Assembly (NCBI GenBank): GCA_004352715.1
Contig: SCFE01000046.1
Coordinates: forward strand, 136,345 to 200,344
Direction of reading: 5' to 3'
DNA: 64,000 nucleotides
DNA from: Hofstenia miamia
Taxonomy: Eukaryota > Xenacoelomorpha > Acoela
Made by a program: the position numbers and the translations under genes. The notes beneath the pieces are model-generated. The model searched no databases. It saw nothing but the letters and a program-made list of their open reading frames with translations, and was not told the origin of the DNA. Shown here piece after piece: positions 58,301-62,366 of this stretch (position 1 is its first letter; each line of letters begins with the position of its first letter).

Positions 58301-61300
58301 TTAGATATATCGTGTTTCTCAATCTCTTTCATTGTTAATTATTAAAAAATATTGATGTTAATCAGTTTGATTTGAGAAAGATCCAAGGCGTTAAGTAATA
58401 CAAATGAATTGCTGTTTCTTCGTTAGAAAATAATTGATGTTAATTATCATTTGATTGGAGAAGGATCCACACCGTAAAATCAAATTCAACGTTTTAGATC
58501 GGGTTCATGTTTACCTCATATTGTCTGTGATCTCCAGCTAATATTTAAATTTCGTGAACTATGTATATTTTCTTTGAAGGCCTTTGAACAAAAGTATTTA
58601 TTTTTTTAAAACTATGTAACTGAGTGGTGTATTTCGAATTAAGAATTCTGTTCAATGTTCTTGTAAAATATTGATTCCTTCTTTCCATGATTGCGATACA
58701 CTGTTCAAAATTTTGCCACAATTAGTTATTTCATATGATTCTGTTAGAGAAGTGAATATTTTTTCTAATGCTATATTTTAGACACATGCAACCACCTCCA
58801 AGGTACACACATCCTCCTGCTACAGCTGGCTATAGGTCAATGACAAACACTCGTCAACATGATCCACAAAGAAGGAATCATCCTCAACAACGACTCATGT
58901 ACAGGGTGCGCAATTTAAACATCTTATGTTTAATTACTCTCCAATAAAGAACTTTTTAGAAAGCCAACTTTTCTAATCCATGTGTATATTGTAGTTTCCA
59001 AGCGTTAACCTTTTGTTAACGAGACCCATTTTAATTTTTTTACTAAAGTTAATGTGTCCTGAAAAATTAATTGTATGATGTTCATAATGCTTATAGGAAT
59101 GGACGCGCGTAAATTATTGTTCCAATTCATGCAGGCGATCCTCCAGAGGAAATTACACACCGTTCAGAGATGGCCATTTACCTAGCTTGGGTCGATGCAA
59201 TTAAAAATGTCCTGAAATTTTAAAAATAACTTATTATACTACAGGGCGAGCAAGTTAACCCAAATGCAGTAAATGAATATAAATATAAGCATTAGAGTAT
59301 ACAGATTTTATTATATATTTCTAATTTACCCAAAGTTAGTCTAGCAGACTGTAAAATTATTGACTTTGTTTGGCAAAAATGAGCCCGAATTGACGTTAAC
59401 TTTTATGACTGGGTCAAATTTGTCCCAGGCCTAAGGTTTAGTGGGCCAAATCGGGCTTGGGCCTGAATTTTCGATCCATGCTGATCTCTACCCTCCCTTT
59501 AAGGCGCATTTTTAACCTCGTTTTTTTACTATTTTTGTTCAAAATGATCTACTGATCACCTTCGTTTTATCTGCCCACAAAGTTAGAGGCTGAGCATATT
59601 AAGGGGCTACCCATACCGAAAAATCAAAAATTGAAATAACATAAGTTATCCTGGCAATATTAGGCTTATATGATAAGACAATTTGGAAATTGTAGAAATT
59701 TGGTTTGAAAAATTATTTTCCGTTCTGGTTGTCATGGTAGCCACTAATTAAAGGATATAATAAGACTAAATTAAAAATGGTTATATTTGTATATCTGAAG
59801 TAGTTATCATGTTACATTTTGTAGAAAATAAGATTCTCTATACAACTACAATTTTTTAGTGTCAACTTTACGACTTATTACCTCATTAATATTCAAAATG
59901 TCATAAAAGCACTGAACTAAATTCAAAATGGATTTTATCTCATTGTTTGTGTATAGAGGAATTGTTCTGGGAACATTCTGTCCAAAGATCAAATCAAAAT
60001 GCAGCAACAAACCTGAGTTATGATTGTTCGATTGTAGGTAAATATGAAAAAAAATTGTTAAAAAATCAAATAGCATGGCAGTATAACTATTCAGATTATC
60101 AGAAATTGTGTAAATCTTTTTGAATTTTTTGAATAATCAAGAATCAGAAATATTTTTCAAAAAGGAATTATAAAGGATGGATAAAAGTTTTAAAATATGC
60201 AAAAAAAATAATAGACAAAAATTGCAAAAAACATTTTTTCTGTAGGGGAACCCGCTTAAGCTGACTAAATATATTCGAACAGAATTCGTTTTAAAGCATG
60301 TTTTTACTGGCGAAAATTTTTGCTATCCCAATAGAGCCAAATAGATATTGTAATGATTTTAGTTCTATTAGATATGTTTATTATCTAATTCATTTTATTT
60401 TAGCGGCAGTTTTCAAATATACAGCAGCCAACACAACCACGTATGTTCATGATGCAACAAGCACTAAACAATTCAGCTCTTAATAATGCATTCAAATCTC
60501 ACTCTCCACAAGCCAATGCTGCACATGCCAATATTTACGTCGATTACCCTCTCAAGACATACCCCGACCGCCGAGAGAACATATGGACCCCGGCTTGTCC
60601 ACAGAAAATGGTCAATGTTACAAAAATTCCAAACAAGGTGAAACAATTTATACGTCTCCTATTTTTTAAGCATGAATCAATTTTGAAATTTTCAGTATAC
60701 ACTAGAAGCAGTTGAGAGAATCAAGCATCACATTGCAATTTTTTCATTATAGTTGTTCTTTCTGAAATACAATAGGGATTCTGCAGTGCAGATTGACATG
60801 AGTTTAATTAATAAGGGTGTAAAGATAGCGATTACTGTAGGCACCTACATCAATTGAAGTTATGGTAAATTGATGGATTGTGATTCAACCCAAAGTAATT
60901 TAAAAGTATTAATAACGTGAGTAAGATTTCTTAAGACATTTACCAGCAGCGTCAGAGACTAGCAAAAGAAAATTGTTCCTTGCTATCTTAATTTTTTCAA
61001 AGCGTAATCAATGTGCTGGGAAACAATTGTATGATTTGGCGGGTCATCTAACTTTATACACATTAGTGGAAATACAGACCCAGAAGATGTAAAATCACTT
61101 CCAAGAACCATTTCAACCATTGATTTCAGATTCATTGATTATCATGGAGACTTCTTTATCATTCAGAATATTTATAACACGCCACTTTGCGCTGGGCGGT
61201 TATAACGGTCATTTCATATCTAGCAATAATTTCTGCATGGTAGTGTCTCATTTTTTTGCAATTGTATGTTGGCTGTCGAAAGTGCCTTTCACTGTCTATT

Positions 61301-62366
61301 TAGCAAAGTCGTTGTTCGGAGGGGAGCAATAAGGATTAACCTTGCTGTGAACTCGTGTCAATATTTTGCTTGTAGGTTCCCGAGTTCCTATGCCTTTGTA
61401 TAAAAAATTTCCTGACCGACAGATTCATTGCACAGGATGCAAAGCATTCTGTCATTTGGGTGTACCTATTAACTCAGTTGGAAAGTCGCTCACAATATTC
61501 AAAATTTTTACCTTGTTCGTTTTAGCATTCCTTGCTAACCTAGTAAACAATTAACACATGTAACGGTGAAAGCAGAAGCCTGTTTTTATCGCAAAACTTG
61601 CAACAGCTCAACGTTCATTGGTTCTCCCATATTTCGCCCTCTACGAGCTGCCAGTGGTTTAGCGGATTTTTTAGAAATATGCAATCAGTGAGAAAAACAG
61701 AACCCAATTTCTAAGAACTGATTGTATACATTTGAATTTATTTCAGAAGTTGCCAATTTTGACTTTATTTTTGAAAAGTGTTAATTTTGACTTTCGGGTT
61801 GCCCTACTGATCATCTTAGAACACTGATTGATTTTGATGACTGATAAACAACGGTATTGAGGTGATGTAGCAATGAAAAGTCTGATGAATCTTTATTTAA
61901 TAACTATAAATTTCAATTAATAGTGTATTATAAAGTAATTAATGACATTTTTTAAATGTATAAATTCATTAATGGCCCTCCAATAATATATATTATTTTT
62001 CAACCATTAATTTTTTTAGCAACCTTGCTGAAAAGTGTTTTAAGTTCGGTCCTGAAGTAGAAGTGCAGATATCCCAATGCTTAAACAGCCTAAAATTGCT
62101 ATTGATTCCCTTAAAAACGAGTTTGTCTTGGATTAATCACCTAAAAATTTAGACTATAGGTGCTATGTTTGATTTTTGGCTTTTCACTCCCTGCAATTTA
62201 TATTGTACGTCACTTATATGATAGAGGCGGTGGCGGACAACGTTTTCTTATTATTTACGGATGATGATTTTAGATGTTCACTCGAGGGCAGTATGAAAGA
62301 CGTAAGCCAGACGATGACACAAGTTTTGGAACACAATCATCTGACAGCATTCCTGGTGACTCTTAG
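1327..62366 (+). CDS. LRP4-like LDL-receptor-related protein, 26 exons (5' partial)
   Basis: This is a single-pass endocytic/signalling receptor of the LDL-receptor family. The joined exons give, in order, LDLa repeats, one EGF, four six-bladed propellers each closed by an EGF, a Ser/Thr-rich stalk, one transmembrane helix and a tail of about 155 residues. Exons (start-end): 1327-1500, 7814-7948, 11554-11691, 20526-20765, 20889-21066, 21221-21453, 29351-29557, 31831-31959, 32539-32747, 33668-33854, 35425-35624, 36862-37066, 39980-40113, 40239-40494, 44454-44601, 45098-45254, 52554-52809, 53303-53588, 53635-53874, 53978-54209, 55093-55249, 56219-56461, 58109-58202, 58782-58905, 60404-60637, 62274-62366. 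All junctions are phase-compatible and the total is an exact multiple of three to the stop. LRP4 is known for N-terminal LDLa repeats followed by four propeller-EGF pairs, and that layout is the reason for the family call. Vertebrate LRP4 has eight LDLa and two EGF modules before propeller 1. Here only two to three LDLa and one EGF are visible, so upstream exons are probably missing. The propellers are divergent, so orthology is inferred, not proven. Confidence 0.85.
3616..5090 (-). pseudogene. P-like transposase catalytic and C-terminal region (broken)
   Basis: There are two long open stretches, 4838-4356 and 4359-3616, in different frames with a 4-base overlap that indicates a frameshift. 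Upstream lies a third piece (5085-4884) that is a duplicate of 4882-4703 created at the single N at 4883. Visible family blocks are the IICDNNGVNVS segment, the DVVQLIKTIRNNFL block, NVNLALGIFD, the segment FLTSRINQDSLEKRFSRY, and the zinc-knuckle-like AGYIAHK with CASC. A TAA after SSEKC separates this from ISRGGIQVPTEK, which closes the domain in intact relatives. This is a remnant, not a functional gene. Confidence 0.75.
4703..5063. repeat. Tandem 180-bp duplication across a single N (assembly artefact)
   Basis: Positions 4703-4882 and 4884-5063 are nearly identical and are separated only by an N at 4883. Such a pattern arises when two overlapping contigs or haplotypes are joined without merging. 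The duplicated part belongs to the P-like transposase. Confidence 0.85.
6337..6537 (-). pseudogene. THAP-type zinc-finger remnant
   Basis: THAP domains are C2CH DNA-binding fingers at the N-terminus of P-element-type transposases. The minus frame starts CCVVPLCKSGY, which gives the paired cysteines (C-x4-C). It continues with LKFPRNKW (the conserved Pro and Trp) and IRRESFTITKN, and reaches LCEDIF where the family has C-x2-H-F. The zinc-binding His is replaced by Ile, so the finger is probably dead. A stop follows at 6337-6339. The rest of the same decayed transposon lies downstream on this strand. Confidence 0.75.
7814..7948 (+). CDS. Receptor exon 2: canonical LDLa repeat
   Basis: This exon encodes a complete six-cysteine LDLa module ending in the textbook segment WCDGVIHCPDGSDEKRC. 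The DxxxDGSDE acidic residues coordinate calcium and form the ligand-binding surface in this family. The acceptor is ATTTTAG at 7807-7813, the donor is GTAAGT at 7949, and the phase is 1-1 (135 bp). The first codon is completed by the last base of the previous exon (K). Confidence 0.92.
7949..11553. other. Intron 2 (3.6 kb) with sequence gap
   Basis: AT-rich intron containing a (TA)n microsatellite broken by a 176-base N run (8402-8577). I see no other coding or repeat pattern. The open frames at 10148-10357 and 11154-11372 have no recognisable motif. Confidence 0.7.
8373..8612. repeat. (TA)n microsatellite interrupted by assembly gap
   Basis: Alternating TA runs at about 8373-8401 and 8582-8612 flank a stretch of N (8402-8577). 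The gap probably exists because the dinucleotide run could not be assembled. Confidence 0.95.
11554..11691 (+). CDS. Receptor exon 3: EGF module before propeller 1
   Basis: A six-cysteine EGF domain with the pattern CQTGSCAHSC, GECTC and a final RSC. It ends with PRSGE, which leads directly into the first propeller strand of the next exon. The acceptor is TTTTTAG at 11547-11553, the donor is GTAAGT at 11692, and the phase is 1-1 (138 bp). Vertebrate LRP4 has two EGF modules here. Only one is seen, so a second is either absent or lies unnoticed in a neighbouring intron. Confidence 0.88.
19168..19370 (-). mobile_element. Tc1/mariner transposase relic with one terminal repeat
   Basis: A terminus reading CAGGGTGTCCATAAAGTCTG starts at 19168, the style of a Tc1/mariner inverted repeat. 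Reading inward on the minus strand, the sequence encodes a trace of the N-terminal helix-turn-helix: ERVKLIVLSGYKGCSYRMIA, followed after a stop by TVKKSIKKF. The catalytic part and second end are missing. The relic abuts the tandem duplication that starts at 19366. Confidence 0.55.
19366..19884. repeat. Two-copy tandem duplication, period about 272 bp
   Basis: The block starting TTATTGCATTTTGTTGTTAA at about 19366 recurs at about 19638. The copies are near-identical. The second lacks two short internal segments of about 13 and 12 bases. Both end with the sequence around ACTTTCACACTGATTACGAT. Confidence 0.85.
20526..20765 (+). CDS. Receptor exon 4: propeller 1, blades 1-2
   Basis: Starts propeller 1. 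Blade 1 is STIFVVGKINIYYWE and blade 2 is KTLFYTHFQKRTIYKV, in positions where relatives carry LYWTD and IxRxxLDG. The acceptor is ATTTAG at 20520-20525, the donor is GTAGAC at 20766, and the phase is 1-1 (240 bp). The last base plus GC from the next exon makes the Gly that precedes NIAVDW. Confidence 0.85.
20889..21066 (+). CDS. Receptor exon 5: propeller 1, blade 3
   Basis: Contains NIAVDWVHNMLYWV, a clear match to the family consensus (IAVDWxxxxLYWTD), which makes this the best anchor for propeller 1. It ends at IALHPVRK. The acceptor is TTTTAG at 20883-20888, the donor is GTAATT at 21067, and it begins in phase 1 and ends in phase 2. The flanking introns are short (123 and 154 bp). Confidence 0.93.
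21221..21453 (+). CDS. Receptor exon 6: propeller 1, blades 4-5
   Basis: Joins in phase 2 to give HPVRKLMYVLVLKN, the HPxxGxLYW position of the family. SSYMDGSKMYELN follows as the DG strand. Blade 5 is FLYFTVEKRAEIYRMELSGS. The acceptor is ATTTAG at 21215-21220, the donor is GTAAGA at 21454, and the exon ends in phase 1. Confidence 0.9.
21454..29350. other. Intron 6 (7.9 kb)
   Basis: AT-rich. It includes two consecutive open stretches in one minus-strand frame (22237-21941 and 21871-21587) that I cannot assign, and a 53-bp perfect tandem duplication (25975-26080). A small palindrome-like pair with TTAGACAG ends flanks about 80 bases near 25270-25345. I see nothing else I can support. Confidence 0.6.
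25975..26080. repeat. Perfect 53-bp tandem duplication
   Basis: The unit beginning CTTCAGAATTATCTGATGCT occurs at 25975-26027 and again at 26028-26080 without differences. It is either a recent duplication or an assembly stutter. Confidence 0.9.
29351..29557 (+). CDS. Receptor exon 7: propeller 1, blade 6
   Basis: Closes propeller 1. FLAVFNDVLYFTSPNISSIY is the last blade, where relatives have LTVFEDxLYWTDW. It ends GRQGTPSG just before the EGF exon. The acceptor is GTTTAG at 29345-29350, the donor is GTAACT at 29558, and the phase is 1-1 (207 bp). Confidence 0.9.
29558..31830. other. Intron 7 (2.3 kb)
   Basis: AT-rich intron. No domain-like frame or repeat recognised. Confidence 0.6.
31831..31959 (+). 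CDS. Receptor exon 8: EGF after propeller 1
   Basis: Six-cysteine EGF: CNDDNNGGCESICLPTP, then CRCPIGYTTY and a final SC. NNGGC..xC and CRCPxGY are hallmark spacings of the EGF that closes LDLR-family propellers. The acceptor is TTTTAG at 31825-31830, the donor is GTAAGA at 31960, and the phase is 1-1 (129 bp). Confidence 0.95.
32184..32245 (+). promoter_or_regulatory. Possible internal promoter: CCAAT box and TATA box
   Basis: Inside intron 8, AGCCAATCAG at 32182-32191 is followed about 45 bases later by CTATATAAAAACC near 32232. An ATG at 32316 then opens a frame that runs in phase and without a stop into exon 9. The arrangement resembles a polymerase II promoter for a shorter transcript. 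The motifs are short and could be chance in AT-rich DNA. Confidence 0.3.
32539..32747 (+). CDS. Receptor exon 9: propeller 2, blades 1-2
   Basis: KSILFAVGSSIYRKHI is blade 1 (family pattern LLFAxxxxIRxIxL). IIYFASMFGGTISMFNL is blade 2. The acceptor is GTTTAG at 32533-32538, the donor is GTAAGT at 32748, and the exon runs from phase 1 to phase 0. The reading frame stays open upstream to an ATG at 32316, so an unspliced or alternative 5' extension is possible. Confidence 0.88.
33668..33854 (+). CDS. Receptor exon 10: propeller 2, blade 3
   Basis: VDSMARNIYYTCKHSRTFEV followed by SHNGSFRTVLF is the third blade, with the NG turn in place of DG. The acceptor is ATTTAG at 33662-33667, the donor is GTGAGT at 33855, and the exon runs from phase 0 to phase 1. 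The next receptor exon and the GPCR-like exon at 34867 can both accept phase 1. Confidence 0.88.
34806..34847. repeat. (AT)n microsatellite
   Basis: A run of alternating TA dinucleotides directly upstream of the acceptor of the GPCR-like exon. Confidence 0.9.
34867..35147 (+). pseudogene. GPCR C-terminal exon-like fragment (TM6-TM7)
   Basis: An open frame ending in TAA encodes KMLFTVTVIFILTTFPDQ, typical of the sixth helix of a class A receptor with its conserved Pro, and then LLVLTNVGVNFFVYPLTNSHF, typical of helix 7 and helix 8. The NPxxY motif reads NFFVY. A CTTTAG acceptor precedes it at 34861-34866 and the frame enters in phase 1. No other GPCR exon was found nearby on either strand, so this is probably a stranded copy of a terminal exon inside the receptor intron. 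It could instead be the last exon of a nested gene, or an alternative exon. The frame is uninterrupted, which argues for recent origin or use. Confidence 0.6.
35425..35624 (+). CDS. Receptor exon 11: propeller 2, blades 4-5
   Basis: EIYIGVTVKNSNTKGLIKKF is blade 4 and NIYWIDSENINYCDF is blade 5 (LYWTD position reads IYWID). The first codon, TGG, is split with exon 10. The acceptor is ATTTAG at 35419-35424, the donor is GTATGT at 35625, and the exon runs from phase 1 to phase 0. Confidence 0.88.
35625..36861. other. Intron 11 (1.2 kb)
   Basis: AT-rich intron. No coding pattern or repeat seen. Confidence 0.6.
36862..37066 (+). CDS. Receptor exon 12: propeller 2, blade 6
   Basis: Encodes the last blade of propeller 2, around ITVDSFFIYAVVSKGDDENF, and ends TYNIDDVL before the EGF. 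The acceptor is TTTTAG at 36856-36861, the donor is GTAGAC at 37067, and the exon runs from phase 0 to phase 1. The YWTD position has drifted to IYAVV, so the assignment rests on position and phase as well as pattern. Confidence 0.8.
37800..38361 (-). mobile_element. Retroelement 5' fragment with 5S-rRNA/tRNA-like head
   Basis: On the minus strand the element begins GGGCAGGTAGCCCAGTTGGT (38360 downward), where TAGCCCAGTTGG fits a tRNA A box. It continues with GGTTAAGCAACTG and GGTTAGCAAACTGGATG, which resemble the internal promoter boxes of 5S rRNA. A frame at 38245-37928 then encodes HKWTDEQNRTALECYRRSRP and DERGYRKRMLEEW. As I recall, that motif occurs near the N-terminus of many invertebrate non-LTR retrotransposon proteins. 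The segment is clearly more GC-rich than its surroundings, a sign of foreign origin. No reverse transcriptase was seen, so this is a 5' fragment or a composite SINE. Confidence 0.55.
38362..38383. repeat. (ATT)n microsatellite
   Basis: About seven ATT units directly next to the head of the 5S/tRNA-like retroelement. Confidence 0.85.
38624..39762. repeat. 324-bp duplicated ends around an N-bounded insert
   Basis: Positions 38624-38947 recur almost perfectly at 39439-39762. Single N characters at 38948 and 39438 bound a 489-base segment between the copies. This looks like a contig inserted between two unmerged ends, so the insert may not belong here. Confidence 0.85.
39980..40113 (+). CDS. Receptor exon 13: EGF after propeller 2
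   Basis: Six-cysteine EGF: SGHCRKHNCSHLCV, then YKCLCP and TKCVPK. The NCSHLC motif is a hallmark of LRP propeller-closing EGFs. The acceptor is ATTTAG at 39974-39979, the donor is GTGATT at 40114, and the exon runs from phase 1 to phase 0. An earlier in-phase acceptor exists at about 39960 and would add a few residues. Confidence 0.9.
40239..40494 (+). CDS. Receptor exon 14: propeller 3, blades 1-2
   Basis: Blade 1 is GVALYAMDL. VVYFDYDPIEQEIYFFNSSF is the start of blade 2, where YFDYDPxxxxIYW is a recognisable LRP pattern. TGFAIDFLG leads into blade 3. The acceptor is TTTTAG at 40233-40238, the donor is GTTAGT at 40495, and the exon runs from phase 0 to phase 1. Confidence 0.92.
40495..44453. 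other. Intron 14 (4 kb)
   Basis: Contains the second copy of the TTTAAACA-rich dispersed repeat (about 42950-43310) and a short stretch rich in GGGTTCGGGT-like motifs (40640-40840). Otherwise AT-rich with nothing recognised. Confidence 0.6.
42950..43310. repeat. Dispersed AT-rich repeat, copy 2
   Basis: Second copy of the family seen at 568-860, in the same orientation. It has the same conserved core near 43181-43200 and the same TTTAAACA-rich first part. Divergence is substantial, so the copies are old. Confidence 0.55.
44454..44601 (+). CDS. Receptor exon 15: propeller 3, blade 3
   Basis: RNLYWAVRETGIFVSKIDGT fits the LYWTDxxxxxIxVxxLDGT consensus closely. The acceptor is ATTTAG at 44448-44453, the donor is GTAATT at 44602, and the exon runs from phase 1 to phase 2, completing the Gly before YLYYVE of the next exon. 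Confidence 0.93.
45098..45254 (+). CDS. Receptor exon 16: propeller 3, blade 4 and start of 5
   Basis: YLYYVEDCSGQNSIAKMSLN is blade 4 and LLYFMANE begins blade 5. The acceptor is ATTTAG at 45092-45097. The donor is the weak GTTAAA at 45255. I chose it because phase 0 then joins IIYQAPF of exon 17 and restores the blade pattern LLYFMANE-IIYQAP. The frame stays open to 45440, so read-through cannot be excluded. Confidence 0.75.
47190..47350 (+). pseudogene. BED-like zinc-finger trace
   Basis: A + frame reads KCCLQNLISHLRTAHPNYRQ. The spacing NLxxHLxxxHP is that of the second half of a BED-type finger found in hAT and other transposases. The upstream cysteine pair is not clearly placed, and no long frame follows. 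It may belong to the decayed element whose C-terminus is at 47673-48045. Weak evidence. Confidence 0.3.
47673..48045 (+). pseudogene. P-element-like transposase C-terminal scrap
   Basis: Two overlapping + frames together show NNCISCGDHLLSTNEEQSCF, then (after a frameshift near 47870) YRGGFCIPSDYSLALSTFV. This is the CxxC followed by RGGxxxPS pattern that ends P/THAP9-like transposases, also seen at 3588-3580 and 49700. It lies just left of, and outside, the inverted repeats of the 48155-51385 element, and on the opposite strand from that element's coding frames. It is therefore a separate copy. Confidence 0.55.
48155..48330. repeat. Left terminal and subterminal repeat array
   Basis: Besides the terminal repeat there are inverted copies at about 48197-48217 and 48274-48294 and a direct copy at about 48306-48329, all built on CGCACACTGCCGTTAAG. 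The first pair makes a near-perfect palindrome that could form a hairpin. Such arrays are commonly transposase-binding sites. Confidence 0.85.
48563..48918. mobile_element. Pogo/Tigger-like MITE nested in the P-like element
   Basis: A 356-bp element with inverted ends CAGTCAAACCTCG and CGAGGTTTGACTG, flanked on both sides by TA (48561-48562, 48919-48920). This is the target-site duplication of Tc1/mariner and pogo elements. Similarity of the two ends continues inward through the TCGAAC words. No transposase frame is visible, so it is non-autonomous. It inserted after the surrounding P-like element. Confidence 0.85.
49268..49300. repeat. (AT)n microsatellite
   Basis: Run of alternating AT dinucleotides inside the P-like element. 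Confidence 0.9.
49413..49866 (-). pseudogene. C-terminal exon of the TIR-bounded P-like transposase
   Basis: The frame begins after a TTTTTTAG acceptor with LDIVPREINFRHSFP. It then shows KNIVSGFIVSKHKELACAAD and SRGGLHHPSNTFFEYVV, equivalent to the conserved SGYVxxK and RGGLxxPS blocks of the family. It ends in a stop at 49413. The preceding exon (50170-49977) ends RLDMAQLCTR at a GTAAGG donor. Part of a deleted element. Confidence 0.6.
50899..50926. repeat. (AT)n microsatellite
   Basis: Short run of alternating AT dinucleotides inside the P-like element. Confidence 0.85.
51270..51385. repeat. Right terminal and subterminal repeat array
   Basis: Three copies of the same motif: variants with GTCTCACACTGCCGTT at about 51280 and 51325, and the perfect terminal copy ending at 51385. 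The variants carry TCTCAC where the left end has TCGCAC. Confidence 0.85.
52554..52809 (+). CDS. Receptor exon 17: propeller 3, blades 5-6
   Basis: IIYQAPFSERDSKREVL completes blade 5. VLYKDSIFWADGKDIKSV is blade 6 (LxVYKDxLYWTD in relatives, one of the better-kept blades). The acceptor is ATTTAG at 52548-52553, the donor is GTAAGT at 52810, and the exon runs from phase 0 to phase 1. Confidence 0.9.
52810..53302. other. Intron 17 with GTCCCAGT repeats
   Basis: Contains several copies of the word GTCCCAGT or GTCCCAT between 52893 and 53090, two of them followed by the similar strings CACGTGAAAT and TACTATGAAAT. It is a locally degenerate repeat. No coding pattern. Confidence 0.6.
53303..53588 (+). 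CDS. Receptor exon 18: EGF and start of propeller 4
   Basis: EGF: FCSHLSLRDGETKISCACPT then SQC (CSHLC-type start, CxCPxG centre). The first residues of propeller 4 follow, with blade 1 around EFFSFPNSQVPMNI and the start of blade 2 at RLFFSDLYSI. The acceptor is CTTTAG at 53297-53302, the donor is GTAATT at 53589, and the exon runs from phase 1 to phase 2. Confidence 0.92.
53635..53874 (+). CDS. Receptor exon 19: propeller 4, blades 2-3
   Basis: ISTDFNGENAHYLI finishes blade 2. VDWSAGNIFWTDSSLKKIFV is a near-consensus blade 3 (VDWxxxNLYWTD), the clearest YWTD match in the protein. CAIAVNPEK leads to blade 4. The upstream intron is only 46 bp (53589-53634). The acceptor is TTTTAG, the donor is GTAAGA at 53875, and the phase is 2-2. 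Confidence 0.96.
53978..54209 (+). CDS. Receptor exon 20: propeller 4, blades 4-5
   Basis: YVFWSDLSTGTIERAYMDGK is an almost canonical blade 4 (LYWTDWxxxxIERAxMDG). RLYFTSENSIFISDLNGK is blade 5. The acceptor is CTTTAG at 53972-53977, the donor is GTAAGA at 54210, and the exon runs from phase 2 to phase 0. The upstream intron is 103 bp. Confidence 0.96.
54210..55092. other. Intron 20 (0.9 kb)
   Basis: AT-rich intron, nothing recognised. Confidence 0.6.
55093..55249 (+). CDS. Receptor exon 21: propeller 4, blade 6
   Basis: NKHIFYIADSSFKSIRKTSR is the last blade. The exon ends VRYVADDVQL before the EGF. The acceptor is TTTTAG at 55087-55092, the donor is GTAAGT at 55250, and the exon runs from phase 0 to phase 1. 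Confidence 0.92.
55250..56218. other. Intron 21 (1 kb)
   Basis: AT-rich. It contains two short palindromic words, GGTGCATTTTGCACC near 55380 and GGGGTGCAAATGTACCCC near 55555, that resemble ends of small DNA elements, but I cannot bound an element. Confidence 0.5.
56219..56461 (+). CDS. Receptor exon 22: last EGF and juxtamembrane stalk
   Basis: EGF: SVCIESKCSFLCLPNKKGYG then CACPPQEDC. A Ser/Thr/Lys-rich stalk follows, from KDGTTTVEIPSKVQ to NSSNS, probably O-glycosylated. The acceptor is ATTTAG at 56213-56218, the donor is GTTAGT at 56462, and the phase is 1-1 (243 bp). A strong GTAAGT inside the exon near 56369 could act as an alternative donor but would change the phase. Confidence 0.9.
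56462..58108. other. Intron 22 (1.6 kb) with possible alternative last exon
   Basis: A TTTTAG acceptor at 56723-56728 followed by 14 codons and a stop (56770-56772) would be phase-compatible with exon 22. See the findings. The remainder shows nothing recognisable. Confidence 0.55.
58109..58202 (+). CDS. Receptor exon 23: transmembrane helix
   Basis: SFIAVVIGVIVMLVAILLIV continues into VFFLLYR, giving one uninterrupted hydrophobic helix of about 27 residues followed by a basic stop-transfer residue (type I topology). The acceptor is TTTTTAG at 58102-58108, the donor is GTTAGT at 58203, and the exon runs from phase 1 to phase 2. Confidence 0.95.
58203..58781. other. Intron 23 (0.6 kb)
   Basis: AT-rich intron, nothing recognised. 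Confidence 0.6.
58782..58905 (+). CDS. Receptor exon 24: cytoplasmic tail, part 1
   Basis: Encodes RHMQPPPRYTHPPATAGYRS and a basic, Gln/His-rich stretch. PPRY is a PPxY motif (WW-domain ligand) directly after the membrane. YRSM fits the YxxPhi endocytosis motif. The acceptor is TTTTAG at 58776-58781, the donor is GTGCGC at 58906, and the exon runs from phase 2 to phase 0. Confidence 0.85.
58906..60403. other. Intron 24 (1.5 kb)
   Basis: AT-rich. A short GC-richer part at 59430-59500 (GGGCCAAATCGGGCTTGGGC and following) looks like a hAT-type element end. Nothing else is recognised. Confidence 0.5.
60404..60637 (+). CDS. Receptor exon 25: cytoplasmic tail, part 2
   Basis: Encodes RQFSNIQQPTQPRMFMMQQ, then an Asn/Ala-rich region with NIYVDYPLKTYPDRREN, and ends VTKIPNK. 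No NPxY is present, although several tyrosines are. The acceptor is TTTTAG at 60398-60403, the donor is GTGAAA at 60638, and the phase is 0-0. Confidence 0.85.
60638..62273. other. Intron 25 (1.6 kb)
   Basis: AT-rich. An open frame near 61366-61554 contains PLYKKFPDRQIHC, faintly like PLKTYPDRREN in exon 25, but no phase-compatible exon could be built from it. Nothing else is recognised. Confidence 0.5.
62274..62366 (+). CDS. Receptor exon 26: C-terminus and stop
   Basis: Encodes MFTRGQYERRKPDDDTSFGT and ends SSDSIPGDS, stop TAG at 62364-62366. It is charged and Ser/Asp-rich, as expected for the end of a signalling tail. It lacks a clear PDZ-binding C-terminus. The acceptor is TTTTAG at 62268-62273 in phase 0. 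An alternative terminal exon at 60696-60752 exists but has a TTTCAG acceptor, unlike every other exon here. I saw no AATAAA soon after the stop. Confidence 0.7.
   Translation: MFTRGQYERRKPDDDTSFGTQSSDSIPGDS

Noticed and set aside
60696-60752. Alternative terminal receptor exon YTLEAVERIKHHIAIFSL with a stop
   Set aside because: Phase fits and the intron would be 58 bp, but the acceptor is TTTCAG while every other acceptor in the gene is TTTAG. The 62274 exon has a more tail-like composition.
61366-61554. Possible extra tail exon with PLYKKFPDRQIHCTG
   Set aside because: The frame needed is not compatible with phase 0 of exon 25, and no donor was found. The resemblance to PLKTYPDRREN is short.
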